64,000 bases of DNA. Source: Streptomyces justiciae. Lineage in GTDB: Bacteria; Actinomycetota; Actinomycetes; Streptomycetales; Streptomycetaceae. The stretch covers positions 186,001 to 250,000 of the forward strand of contig NZ_JADDXU010000005.1 in the NCBI RefSeq assembly GCF_015163075.1, written 5' to 3'. Shown here in pieces: positions 51,277 to 59,398 of the stretch. The notes beneath the pieces are model-generated. The model was not told the origin of the DNA and did not search any database. It worked only from the letters and a program-made list of their open reading frames with translations. The first letter of the stretch is position 1, and each line of letters opens with the position of its first letter. The translations under genes and the position numbers were made by a program.

Positions 51277-51297
51277 GTTACTCACAGTAAAACTGTG
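51277..51297. promoter_or_regulatory. BldD-like box and palindrome upstream of ushX-sigH
   Basis: GTTACTCACAGTAAA (51277-51291) fits the BldD consensus with one mismatch. It overlaps the perfect palindrome CACAGT-AAA-ACTGTG (51283-51297). It lies about 130 bp before the ushX start. BldD repression of a sigH promoter is known in S. coelicolor. Confidence 0.6.
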
Positions 51298-51430
51298 GAC
51301 ACGCTCCGTGTCTAGAGGTCTGCGGCTCCAATTGGGAAGAACGCGCGCCGGGTTGACGTACCCAGACGTCAGACCGTCGAACCGTCCGGAAACGGAGTCG
51401 CCTCCGGCCTGGTCGAGAGCCCGGGCGCGG

Positions 51431-51691
51431 TCACACCAGGACGTGGTCCTCGAAGCACCAGCGCCAGTCCTCGCCCGGCTCGAACGTGCGCATGATCGGG
51501 TGTCCCGACTCCTTGTAGTGCGTGGTGGCGTGTCTGCCGGGCGACGAGTCGCAGCAGCCGACATGACCGCAGGTGAGGCAGAGCCGCAGCTGCACCGGGT
51601 GGGTACCGTCGCGCAGGCACTCGGGACAGGTGTCGTTGAGCGGCGCGGGTTCCGGGTGCGGCAGCGCGTCGGCGTGCGTGCACTGTTTCAT
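51431..51691 (-). CDS. UBP-type zinc finger protein
   Basis: The 86-residue protein is a single zinc-finger domain of the ubiquitin-protease type: CTHAD, CPEC, LCLTCGHVGCCDSS, HATTHYKESGHP give the Cys/His ligands in order. Bacteria of this genus lack ubiquitin, so another ligand is likely (a free C-terminal Gly-Gly-like tail or a small protein modifier); unknown. The ATG at 51691 is chosen. It is divergent from the antiporter gene. Confidence 0.88.
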   Translation of the reverse strand: MKQCTHADALPHPEPAPLNDTCPECLRDGTHPVQLRLCLTCGHVGCCDSSPGRHATTHYKESGHPIMRTFEPGEDWRWCFEDHVLV

Positions 51692-51777
51692 GATTGCCAG
51701 GTTACGACGGGTGTGCGGACGGCCGCGCGGAAAATCGACGGCGGGCGGCAGACGATGGACGAGGGTGGGCGAGGGCC

Positions 51778-53373
51778 ATGGACGTGATGCCACTGCTGCT
51801 GCTGGTGGCGGGAAGCGCGGCGATCGCCGCGGCGGCCCGGCGCACCCCGGTGCCGGCGCCGCTGCTGCTGGTCGCCGCCGGCCTGGTGTTCTCGTACCTC
51901 CCGGGAATCCCCGAGTACACGCTCGACCCGGACATCGTGCTGCCCCTGATCCTGCCGCCGCTGCTGCACTCGGCGGCCACCGACAGCTCGTACCTCGACC
52001 TGCGGGCACAGATGCGGCCGGTGGCGTTGCTGTCCGTCGGGTACGTGCTCTTCGCGACCCTCGTCGTCGGCTGGGCCGCGTACCGGATCGTGCCGGGTCT
52101 GTCGCTGACCGGGGCGCTCGTGCTGGGCGCGGTGGTGGCGCCGCCGGACGCGGTCGCCGCGACGGCGGTGGCCCGCCGGGTCGGACTGCCCTCCCGGATC
52201 ACCACGATCCTGCAGGGCGAGTCCCTGGTGAACGACGCGACCGCGATCACCGCCTACCGGGTGGCCCTCGCGGCCGCGGTCGGCGAGGCCGCGTCCTGGG
52301 CGGGCGGCATCGGCGAGTTCCTGCTCGCGGCGATCGGCGGTGTGGCGGTCGGCCTGGTCCTGATGGTGCCGATCCACTGGCTGCGCACCCACCTCAAGGA
52401 GCCCCTCCTCCAGAACACCCTCTCCCTGCTGATCCCCTTCGTCGCGTACGCGTCCGCCGAGCAGTTCCACGCCTCCGGTGTCCTCGCGGTCGTCGTGGTG
52501 GCGCTCTTCCTCGGGCACCGCGCGTGGGAGGTCGACTTCGCGACGCGCCTCCAGGAGGACGCCGTTTGGAAAATGGTTGCCTTCGTTCTCGAATCGTCCG
52601 TGTTCGCTCTGATCGGACTCCAGCTGCCGGTGGTCCTCAAGGGACTTGGGGAGTACGAGGGGGTCAGCGCCGCCTGGTACGCGCTCGCCGTCTTCCTCGT
52701 GGTCGTCGCCTCCCGGTTCATCTGGGTCTATCCGGCGACGTTCCTCCCGCGCGTGCTGTCCGCGCGGATCAGGGAACGCGAGGAGAACCCCACCTGGAAG
52801 GCCCCCTTCGTGATCGCCTGGGCCGGCATGCGCGGGGTGGTCTCACTGGCCATCGCCTTCTCCATCCCCGAGCACCTGGACGGCGGTGAGCCCTTCCCCG
52901 GCCGCAACCTGATCCTCTTCCTCACCTTCACGACCGTCATCGGCACGCTTGTCGTCCAGGGCGTCACCCTGCCCCCGCTCATCCGTCTCCTCAAGCTCCC
53001 CGGCCGTGACGCCCAGGCCGAGACCCTCGCCGAGGCCAACGCCCAGGCACAGGCCTCCAGGGCCGCCGAACGCCGCCTGGACGAGCTCCTCTCCGACGAA
53101 CGCAACAGCCTCCCGCCCCCGCTCGCCGACCGCCTCCGCACCGTCCTGGAGCGCCGCCGCAACGCCGTCTGGGAACGCCTCGGCGCGGTCAACCCGGTGA
53201 CCGGCGAAACCGTCGACGACACCTACCGCCGTCTGTCCCGGGAGATGATCAGCGCCGAACGGACGGTCTTCGTCAAGCTCAGGGACGGCCGCTACATCGA
53301 CGACGAGATGCTGCGCACGCTGCTGCGACGGCTGGACCTGGAGGAGGCGGCGGCCTATCGGGAGGCGGAGTGA
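51778..53373 (+). CDS. CPA1-family Na+/H+ antiporter
   Basis: The 531-residue protein has 12 membrane helices with the ion-site text GAVVAPPDAVAATAVARRVGLP and GESLVNDATAIT, and a second conserved block WAGMRGVVSLAIAF. The C-terminal 120 residues are a cytoplasmic, charged, probably coiled-coil domain (ETLAEANAQAQASRAAERRLDELL). It is of the NhaP/YjcE type. The ATG at 51778 matches the first helix (MDVMPLLLLVAGSAAIAAAA). It is next to the osmotic stress regulators ushX-sigH, which suits its role. Confidence 0.92.
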   Translation: MDVMPLLLLVAGSAAIAAAARRTPVPAPLLLVAAGLVFSYLPGIPEYTLDPDIVLPLILPPLLHSAATDSSYLDLRAQMRPVALLSVGYVLFATLVVGWAAYRIVPGLSLTGALVLGAVVAPPDAVAATAVARRVGLPSRITTILQGESLVNDATAITAYRVALAAAVGEAASWAGGIGEFLLAAIGGVAVGLVLMVPIHWLRTHLKEPLLQNTLSLLIPFVAYASAEQFHASGVLAVVVVALFLGHRAWEVDFATRLQEDAVWKMVAFVLESSVFALIGLQLPVVLKGLGEYEGVSAAWYALAVFLVVVASRFIWVYPATFLPRVLSARIREREENPTWKAPFVIAWAGMRGVVSLAIAFSIPEHLDGGEPFPGRNLILFLTFTTVIGTLVVQGVTLPPLIRLLKLPGRDAQAETLAEANAQAQASRAAERRLDELLSDERNSLPPPLADRLRTVLERRRNAVWERLGAVNPVTGETVDDTYRRLSREMISAERTVFVKLRDGRYIDDEMLRTLLRRLDLEEAAAYREAE

Positions 53374-53477
53374 GGGCGGATGGGGCGTTCGGGCCGTCCG
53401 GCGTGTCGATTCCCGCTTCAATGGGCTGAGCCGCAGCCGGGCGAGGAAGCTGCGGGACGGGACGCAGGAGGGGGAGC

Positions 53478-53909
53478 ATGCTGAGTGAGGCGCTGACGGC
53501 CCTGGCCGCGGCCGGAGGCACAGCCGTGGTCCAGGCCGCGGGCACGGACACGTGGACCTCGGTGCGGCAGCGCACGGCCCGCCTGTTCGGACGCGGTGAG
53601 GAGCCCGCGGTCCTCGGCGAACTCGACCGGACCGAGCAAGAGCTCGCGCACGGCGGCTCGCGGGAGGAGGCCGCCGCCCGGTGGGCGGAGCGGTTCGTGC
53701 GGCTCCTGCGGGATCTGGACGCCGGGGGACGGGCCGCGGTCGTCGAGGAGTTGCGCCGACTGGAGGGCTCGCCCCCGCCGACGCCGGCGAGCGGTCCGGT
53801 CTTCCACGGTGACGTCACCGTCCGGGCCGACCAGGGAGTGGCCGGTGCGGTCGTCAACGGCCCGGTGCGTGTCGAGAACCCTCGGTCGCCGGGGCGGAGT
53901 CAGGGCTGA
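53478..53909 (+). CDS. N-terminal module of a STAND NTPase system (possibly split from the next gene)
   Basis: The 143-residue protein has a helical N-terminal part (SEALTALAAAGGTAVVQAAG..., residues 1-100) and ends with GDVTVRADQGVAGAVVNGPVRVENP, a repeat-like linker that in many Streptomyces proteins stands directly before an NB-ARC domain in the same chain. AGGAGGGGGAGC precedes the ATG. It is followed by the STAND gene in another frame. It may be a separate adaptor or the front of a frameshifted single gene. Confidence 0.7.
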   Translation: MLSEALTALAAAGGTAVVQAAGTDTWTSVRQRTARLFGRGEEPAVLGELDRTEQELAHGGSREEAAARWAERFVRLLRDLDAGGRAAVVEELRRLEGSPPPTPASGPVFHGDVTVRADQGVAGAVVNGPVRVENPRSPGRSQG

Positions 53910-53992
53910 CCGCACCCGGGTCGCACGGCCCTGCCCTTCCACGCGCCGGCGCCCCGGCCGTCGTCGCCGGCCATGGCGCCGCCTTCGGGCAC

Positions 53993-56083
53993 GTGGAGAA
54001 CGTCTATTACGGTGTCGGTGCCACCGGACCACGGATCGAGTGGCCGCACATGGTCGGCGTACTGCCGCCGGAGGCGCACTGCTTCCAGCCGCGCGAGGCC
54101 ACCGCCCCGGAGAGCTCGGCGCGGTGCCGGATCCTGTCCGGCCTCGGTGGCGTCGGCAAGACCCAGCTGGCCGCCCGGTGGGCCCGTGAGGCTCAGTGGA
54201 CCGAGGCGGTGGACCTGCTGGTCTGGGTGACCGCCGCGACCAGGGAGAGCGTCGAGGCCGCCTACGCCCAGGCGGCCCACGAGGTCGACGGTGTCGACCC
54301 GGCCGATCTCAGACAGGCCGTGGACCACTTCCTCGGCTGGCTCCAGCGGACCCGGCGGAGCTGGATGATCGTGCTGGACGACCTCACCGACCCGGCGGAC
54401 CTGCGCGGGCTCTGGCCGCCCGACCGGCCCCGGGGCCAGGTCGTGGTCACCACACGGCGGCGGGACGCGGCCCTGCTCGGCCAAGGGCGCACGGTCGTCG
54501 ACGTGACACCGTTCACCCCGGACGAATCGCTCGCTTATCTCCACACCAAGCTGGCCGCCCACGGCTGCGTCCGGCCGGACCCGGACGTCCCCGAGCTCGC
54601 CGCGGAACTCGGCCACCTTCCCCTGGCTCTGGCGCAGGCGGCCGCGTACATCGCCGACCAAGGGCTGATGTGCGGGCAGTACCTGACGCGGCTGCGGGAC
54701 CGGCGCAGATCCCTCACGGACCTCGTACCCGAGCACGGCGGTCTGCCCGACGACCATCGCGAGACGGTCGCCGCCGTATGGGAGTTGTCCGTCGAGCGGG
54801 CCGATCAGATGCGTCCGCGCGGACTGGCCCGACCCCTGCTGGAACTGGCGTCGGTACTCGACTCCAACGGCATCCCGTCGTGCGTGCTCACCAACGAGGC
54901 GGCTCGCGCCTACCTGCTGGCCATGGCCGTTCCGGAGATCCCCGAGGACCTGCCGGACGACGAGCTCCTGACGCTCGTGCCGGCCGAGAGCGCGGCCGAC
55001 GCCCTGCGGTGTCTGAACCGGCTCAGCCTGATCAGCGTGGCCGACGAGGGCGAGGAGCAGATCGTTCGGGTGCACGCCCTGGTGCAGCGTGTGGTGCGCG
55101 AGTCCCTGGACCCCGAGCACTTCGCCGAGATGGCCCACTCCGTGGGCAGTTGCCTGCTGCTCGACTGGCCTCGCGGGACCTATGCGCAGAGTCATCCCCG
55201 GGCGCAGCTCTTCCGCGACAACGCCGATGCCCTGTACGCCGTCGCGAAGGACGTCGTATGGGCCGTGGACGGCTACTACGTCTTCATCCACAGCGCCGGG
55301 ACCTACGGCCACGCGGGCATGGCGGCCAAAGCCGTCACGCAGTTCAAGGACCTTTACGAGGCTGCCGTCCGGCACCTCGGCGTGGATCATCCGAACACGA
55401 TCGACATCCAGTCGCTGATGGGGCACTGGCAGATCCCGGGCGGGAACGTGGACGGTGCCGCCGTCGACCTGATCAGCGCGTACCAGGCCACGCGTGACAA
55501 GTACGGCGAGGAGCACCTCGCGACGATCGAGATCGCCGGTCATCTGGCCAGGCTCATGGGCGACACGGGTTCTCCCGCCGCGGCTGCCTACACGTTCGAA
55601 AGGCTGTCGCACCTGCTCCAGGTCCATCATCCCGAGGAGCGGGGCCGTATTGCCGAGGGCCGGTTCCAGGCCGCCTTCTGGACCGGCATGGCGCACCCGG
55701 AAGCGGACCACATCGGCGTTCTGGCCGAGCGATACACCGAACTCCGGGCCGAGTTCGGCGCCGAGAGCGAGATCGTGGTCTCGGCCGCACACAACCTGGC
55801 CAGTCTTCGCGCCGAGTGCGGTGACCTGGAAGGGGCGATCGACGCCTTCGAGGGGGTCCTGCGGATCGAGGTGGCCACCCGGGGCGAGGACCATCCCGAG
55901 ACGCTGGTCACCCGGCACAACCTGGCCACGTACCGGGCCCGTGCCGGCGACGTCGCTCGTGCGGTGGACGAACTGGCGGCGGTGCTCGACGACCGGCGAC
56001 GCATTCTCGGCGACGAGCATCCCGCGACCGCGAACACCCTTCGCGAGTTGCGTGAGTGTCGTGACGGCCAGGTCAGCCCGTGA
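53993..56083 (+). CDS. STAND-type NTPase (NB-ARC with C-terminal TPRs)
   Basis: The 696-residue protein has a P-loop GLGGVGKTQLA (about residue 50), Walker B SWMIVLDDL, sensor VVVTTRRRD, and LPLALAQAAAY (GLPL-type), so the NB-ARC set is complete. From about residue 430 TPR repeats of the TPR_12 kind (HPNTIDIQSLMGHW, HNLASLRAECGDLEGAIDAFEGVLRI, HPETLVTRHNLATYRARAGDVARAVDEL) form the sensing part. The GTG at 53993 has no ribosome site, and the frame is open upstream past 53822 without a start codon, which fits a split gene. Such proteins act in signalling or antiphage defence; no effector domain is evident. Confidence 0.82.
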   Translation: MENVYYGVGATGPRIEWPHMVGVLPPEAHCFQPREATAPESSARCRILSGLGGVGKTQLAARWAREAQWTEAVDLLVWVTAATRESVEAAYAQAAHEVDGVDPADLRQAVDHFLGWLQRTRRSWMIVLDDLTDPADLRGLWPPDRPRGQVVVTTRRRDAALLGQGRTVVDVTPFTPDESLAYLHTKLAAHGCVRPDPDVPELAAELGHLPLALAQAAAYIADQGLMCGQYLTRLRDRRRSLTDLVPEHGGLPDDHRETVAAVWELSVERADQMRPRGLARPLLELASVLDSNGIPSCVLTNEAARAYLLAMAVPEIPEDLPDDELLTLVPAESAADALRCLNRLSLISVADEGEEQIVRVHALVQRVVRESLDPEHFAEMAHSVGSCLLLDWPRGTYAQSHPRAQLFRDNADALYAVAKDVVWAVDGYYVFIHSAGTYGHAGMAAKAVTQFKDLYEAAVRHLGVDHPNTIDIQSLMGHWQIPGGNVDGAAVDLISAYQATRDKYGEEHLATIEIAGHLARLMGDTGSPAAAAYTFERLSHLLQVHHPEERGRIAEGRFQAAFWTGMAHPEADHIGVLAERYTELRAEFGAESEIVVSAAHNLASLRAECGDLEGAIDAFEGVLRIEVATRGEDHPETLVTRHNLATYRARAGDVARAVDELAAVLDDRRRILGDEHPATANTLRELRECRDGQVSP

Positions 56084-56975
56084 ACGGCGCCCCGGTGATC
56101 ACCGCGGCCACCCTGCTGCCCGCCGGGAACGCCCCTTCCGCCGCCAGAGTCATCACCCCGTAGAGCACTTTGGCGACATAGAGACGTTCCACGGCCACCC
56201 CGTGGCGGTCCTCGAAGTCCTCGGCGAAGGTGTCGAGTTCGGGTGTCGTACGGGCGTAACCCCCGCAATGGAAGCGGTCGTCGAGCGCCCAGTCGCCCTG
56301 CCGCGCGCCGAAGGCCGCCTCCTGGAGGGCCTGTATCCCGGCGGTCAGGAAGCCTCCCTTGAGGACGGGTATCCCCAACGCCCGCTGGCCCGGCCCCAGT
56401 CCCGCCGCCAGCCCCGCGAAGGTGCCCCCGGTGCCGCACGCCGTCGCGACCACGTCCGCCCGCCCCCGCAACTCCTCGCCGAGCGCCCGGCAGCCCCGTA
56501 CCGCAAGGGCGTTGCTGCCGCCCTCCGGTACGACGTACGCGTCCTGTGCCCCCGCCGCCCGCAGGATCGCGTCGAGCACCGGCGGCTCGGCCTTGCGGCG
56601 GTAGGTCGGTCTGTCGACGAAGTGCAGGCGCATGCCGTCGGCCACGCAGCGCGTCAGGGACGGGTTCAGGGGGCGGTCCGCGAGCTCCTCGCCCCGCACC
56701 ACCCCCACCGTCGGGAGCCCCAGCAGGCGCCCGGCGGCGGCCGTGGCGCGGAGGTGGTTGGAGTAGGCGCCGCCAAAGGTGAGGATCGGGCGGCCGGCCG
56801 CGGCGGCGAGGTTCGGGGCCAGTTTGCGCCACTTGTTGCCGACCAGGTCGGGATGGATCAGGTCGTCGCGCTTGAGGAACAGGCGGACGCCCCGGCGGGC
56901 GCAGCGGTCGTCCTCGATCTCCTGCAACGGCGACGGGAGTCGGGGACGCAGGGAGGCGGGGTCGAGGCCGGTCAC
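56073..56975 (-). CDS. PLP-dependent ACC deaminase/D-cysteine desulfhydrase family enzyme
   Basis: The 300-residue enzyme has the PLP lysine in NKWRKL (about residue 51), the GGAYSNHLRATAAAG loop, and TACGTGGTFAGLAAGLG, which binds the cofactor phosphate. Sequence alone does not separate ACC deaminase from D-cysteine desulfhydrase; the family member here is shorter than typical ACC deaminases. It overlaps the STAND gene end by 11 bp in convergent orientation. The amidase gene ends 10 bp upstream of its start. Confidence 0.88.
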   Translation of the reverse strand: MTGLDPASLRPRLPSPLQEIEDDRCARRGVRLFLKRDDLIHPDLVGNKWRKLAPNLAAAAGRPILTFGGAYSNHLRATAAAGRLLGLPTVGVVRGEELADRPLNPSLTRCVADGMRLHFVDRPTYRRKAEPPVLDAILRAAGAQDAYVVPEGGSNALAVRGCRALGEELRGRADVVATACGTGGTFAGLAAGLGPGQRALGIPVLKGGFLTAGIQALQEAAFGARQGDWALDDRFHCGGYARTTPELDTFAEDFEDRHGVAVERLYVAKVLYGVMTLAAEGAFPAGSRVAAVITGAPFTG

Positions 56976-56985
56976 GCCCCCATTG

Positions 56986-57576
56986 TCACTTGAGGCGGTC
57001 CCGGACGCGCTCCCGCATCGACGCCATGGTGAAGCCGCGCGGGTCCACCTTCCCCGGCTGCCACTCCAGGTGGCCGATCACCGACCGTTCCGTCCAGCCG
57101 TGATGGCGGCAGATCGCGGCGGCCACACGCTCGATCGCCACCAGCTGGGCCTCCGGCCAGGGGTCGTGACCGTCGCCGAGGTTCTCGCACTCGAACCCGT
57201 AGAAGTGGCGGTTGCCGTCGGTGTTCGCCTCGTTGTCGTGCGGGAGGGCCTTCTCGGCGATCACCGCCCGCAGGACGTCGTCGTCGCCCAGGCCCGCGTG
57301 GTTGGCGCGGCCGTAGCCGACCAGGTGGACGCGGCCGTCCTTGGTGATGACACCGTGGCAGAGCGGGCCCGGCAGGTCCTCGTAGCCGTCTCGGCAGAGC
57401 TCGACCGTGCGCGCACTGCCCTTGGTGACCGTGTGGTGGATCATCACGCCGTGGACCGGCCCCCAGGGGCCCTTGTGATTGCGGTTGTGGTGTCTCCAGT
57501 CGCCGACCTCGACGACCGTGACGCCCTCGTCCTTCAGGGCGTCCAGGAAATCCGCCGCGGACATGGGTGGGGCCAT
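56986..57576 (-). CDS. N-acetylmuramoyl-L-alanine amidase (Amidase_2 domain)
   Basis: The 196-residue protein is an Amidase_2 (PGRP-like) domain: zinc ligands in GVMIHHTV, a second His in the C-terminal SVIGHLEWQPGKVDP, and the conserved Tyr/Glu segment RHFYGFECEN. AAGGAGGCGGC stands before the ATG at 57576. No signal peptide or membrane segment is present, so export, if any, is non-classical, or it acts inside the cell. The PLP enzyme gene lies next on the same strand with 10 bp between. Confidence 0.88.
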   Translation of the reverse strand: MAPPMSAADFLDALKDEGVTVVEVGDWRHHNRNHKGPWGPVHGVMIHHTVTKGSARTVELCRDGYEDLPGPLCHGVITKDGRVHLVGYGRANHAGLGDDDVLRAVIAEKALPHDNEANTDGNRHFYGFECENLGDGHDPWPEAQLVAIERVAAAICRHHGWTERSVIGHLEWQPGKVDPRGFTMASMRERVRDRLK

Positions 57577-57755
57577 GCCGCCTCCTTCGCGTGCGCGCCG
57601 ACGGCCGCCTGTCGCGGCCGCCTCGTAACCGTGCTTGTACCGGAGGCCGACCCCCCGGACTACTCGTTCGTACGGCGTGCGAGCCGTTTCGGACAAAGAT
57701 CGGGCGGCGGGCCGGAGAGGCACGCGTGTACGAGGACGCGATCCATGCCCAGCAA

Positions 57756-57782
57756 CCGAAAGATCCATTCCCGCTCTTTCGG
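57756..57782. promoter_or_regulatory. Inverted repeat CCGAAAGA-N11-TCTTTCGG upstream of the encapsulin gene
   Basis: This perfect 8-bp dyad lies 97 bp before the shell gene. The right arm is followed by TAATAG, a possible -10 element. The rest of the 302-bp gap 57577-57878 contains the two divergent promoters but no gene I can support. Confidence 0.45.
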
Positions 57783-57878
57783 GTAATAGCACGACCACGC
57801 TCCGTGAGGAAGGCTTGCGCGTACAGATGCCCCGGCGCAGACCGGCGCCCGGGCATGTCTCGGGAGGGCGTTTCACAT

Positions 57879-59285
57879 ATGTCGGTAGGCGAAGAGGTCC
57901 GTTCGGAGCAGAGCCGTCCGCAGCAGAGTCTCGGTACGGCAGCCGCGCGGAACCTGGCCACCACGACCAAGTCCGCACCCCAGATGCAGGAGATCAGCTC
58001 ACGCTGGCTGCTGCGCACACTGCCATGGGTGAACGTCCAGGGCGGTACGTACCGCGTCAACCGCCGCTTGACCTATGCCGTGGGGGACGGCCGGGTCACC
58101 TTCGTCAAGACGGGAGACCGCGTCGAGGTCATCCCGGCGGAGCTGGGCGAACTGCCGGCGCTCAGGTCCTACGAGGACGAGGAGGTGCTCACCGAGCTCG
58201 CCCGCCGCTGCCAGCAGCGCGAGTTCGCGCCCGGTGACGTGATCACCTCCTTCGGCAGCCAGACCGACGAGGTCTATCTGCTGGCACACGGCAAGGTGGA
58301 GAAGATCGGCACGGGCCCCTACGGCGACGACGCCGTGCTCGGAGTCCTCGCCGACGGCGCCTACTTCGGCGACCAGGCGCTGCTCGATCCCGACGCCATC
58401 TGGGAGTTCACCGCCCGCGCGGTCACCGCCTGCACGGTGCTGGTCCTGCCGCGCAACGATGTCGAGCAGGTCGCCGAGCGCACCGACACCCTGCGCGAAC
58501 ACCTCCAGGAGCAGCGCTCGATCCCGGAGCAGAGCACCAACAAATACGGCGAGAAGGAGATCGCCCTCGCGGCGGGCCACAGCGGCGAGCCGGACATCCC
58601 GCACACCTTCGTCGACTACGAGGCCCGGCCGCGCGAGTACGAACTGAGCGTCGCCCAGACCGTCCTGCGCATCCACTCCCGCGTCGCCGACCTCTACAAC
58701 CAGCCGATGAACCAGACCGAGCACCAGCTCCGGCTGACCGTCGAGGCGTTGAAGGAGCGCCAGGAGCACGAGCTCGTCAACAACCGCGAGTTCGGACTGC
58801 TCCACAACTGCGAGTACGACCAGCGGCTCCAGCCGCACGACGGCGTGCCCAGCCCCGACGACCTGGACGAGCTGCTCAGCCGGCGGCGCGGCACCAAGCT
58901 GCTCCTCGCCCATCCGCGCGCGATCTCCGCGATCGGCCGCGAGCTCAACAAGCGCGGACTCGTCCCCGAGACCATCGACGTGGGCGGCAACCGCATCCCG
59001 ACCTGGCGCGGGGTGCCGATCTACCCGTGCAACAAGATCCCGGTCACCGAGGCCCGTACGACCTCGATCATCGCCATGCGTACCGGTGAGGCCGAGCAGG
59101 GCGTCATCGGCTTGCAGCAGACCGGCATCCCGGACGAGATCGAGCCGAGCCTGTCGGTCAGGTTCATGGGCATCAACGAACAGGCGATCATCAAGTACCT
59201 CGTGACCGCCTACTACTCCGCGGCGGTCCTCGTGCCGGACGCGCTCGGCGTTCTGGAGAACGTCGAGATCGGCCGCTGGCGGTGA
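57879..59285 (+). CDS. Family 2B encapsulin shell protein (EshA-like, with cyclic-nucleotide-binding-like domain)
   Basis: The 468-residue protein begins with the EshA-type arm (GEEVRSEQSRPQQSLGTAAARNLATTTK), then a cNMP-binding-like beta-roll inserted at about residues 100-215 (FAPGDVITSFGSQTDEVYLLAHGKVEKIG, FGDQALL), then an HK97-like capsid fold to the end (LLLAHPRAISAIGRELNKRG, TWRGVPIYPCNKIPVT, GLQQTGIP). The FGE/R-A phosphate cassette of true cAMP receptors is only partly kept, so ligand binding is uncertain. The ATG at 57879 is preferred (GGGAGG 15 nt upstream). Family 2B shells self-assemble into nanocompartments; the adjacent prenyl synthase is the probable cargo. Confidence 0.9.
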   Translation: MSVGEEVRSEQSRPQQSLGTAAARNLATTTKSAPQMQEISSRWLLRTLPWVNVQGGTYRVNRRLTYAVGDGRVTFVKTGDRVEVIPAELGELPALRSYEDEEVLTELARRCQQREFAPGDVITSFGSQTDEVYLLAHGKVEKIGTGPYGDDAVLGVLADGAYFGDQALLDPDAIWEFTARAVTACTVLVLPRNDVEQVAERTDTLREHLQEQRSIPEQSTNKYGEKEIALAAGHSGEPDIPHTFVDYEARPREYELSVAQTVLRIHSRVADLYNQPMNQTEHQLRLTVEALKERQEHELVNNREFGLLHNCEYDQRLQPHDGVPSPDDLDELLSRRRGTKLLLAHPRAISAIGRELNKRGLVPETIDVGGNRIPTWRGVPIYPCNKIPVTEARTTSIIAMRTGEAEQGVIGLQQTGIPDEIEPSLSVRFMGINEQAIIKYLVTAYYSAAVLVPDALGVLENVEIGRWR

Positions 59286-59307
59286 CCCTTCGCGCCCCCG
59301 ATGCGCC

Positions 59308-59335
59308 GTGCCCCCGCCCGCGAGGGCGGGAGCAC
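59308..59335 (+). terminator. GCGA-loop hairpin between shell and cargo genes
   Basis: CCCGCCC (59313-59319) and GGGCGGG (59324-59330) enclose a GCGA tetraloop; GTGC/GCAC (59308-59311, 59332-59335) extends it. Without a T tract it may act as a partial terminator or mRNA-end stabiliser, lowering cargo relative to shell. Confidence 0.55.
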
Positions 59336-59398
59336 CCTGGTGGGACGCGCCCAGCGGCAGCGGATGCGCCACCGTCCGCGGAGTCTCCGAGGTGACCC

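Noticed and set aside
57567..57878. Longer start for the encapsulin gene (frame open from 57567)
   Set aside because: The extra 104 residues are Arg/Gly/Pro-rich, overlap the divergent amidase promoter region, and the EshA-type N-terminus begins exactly at 57879.
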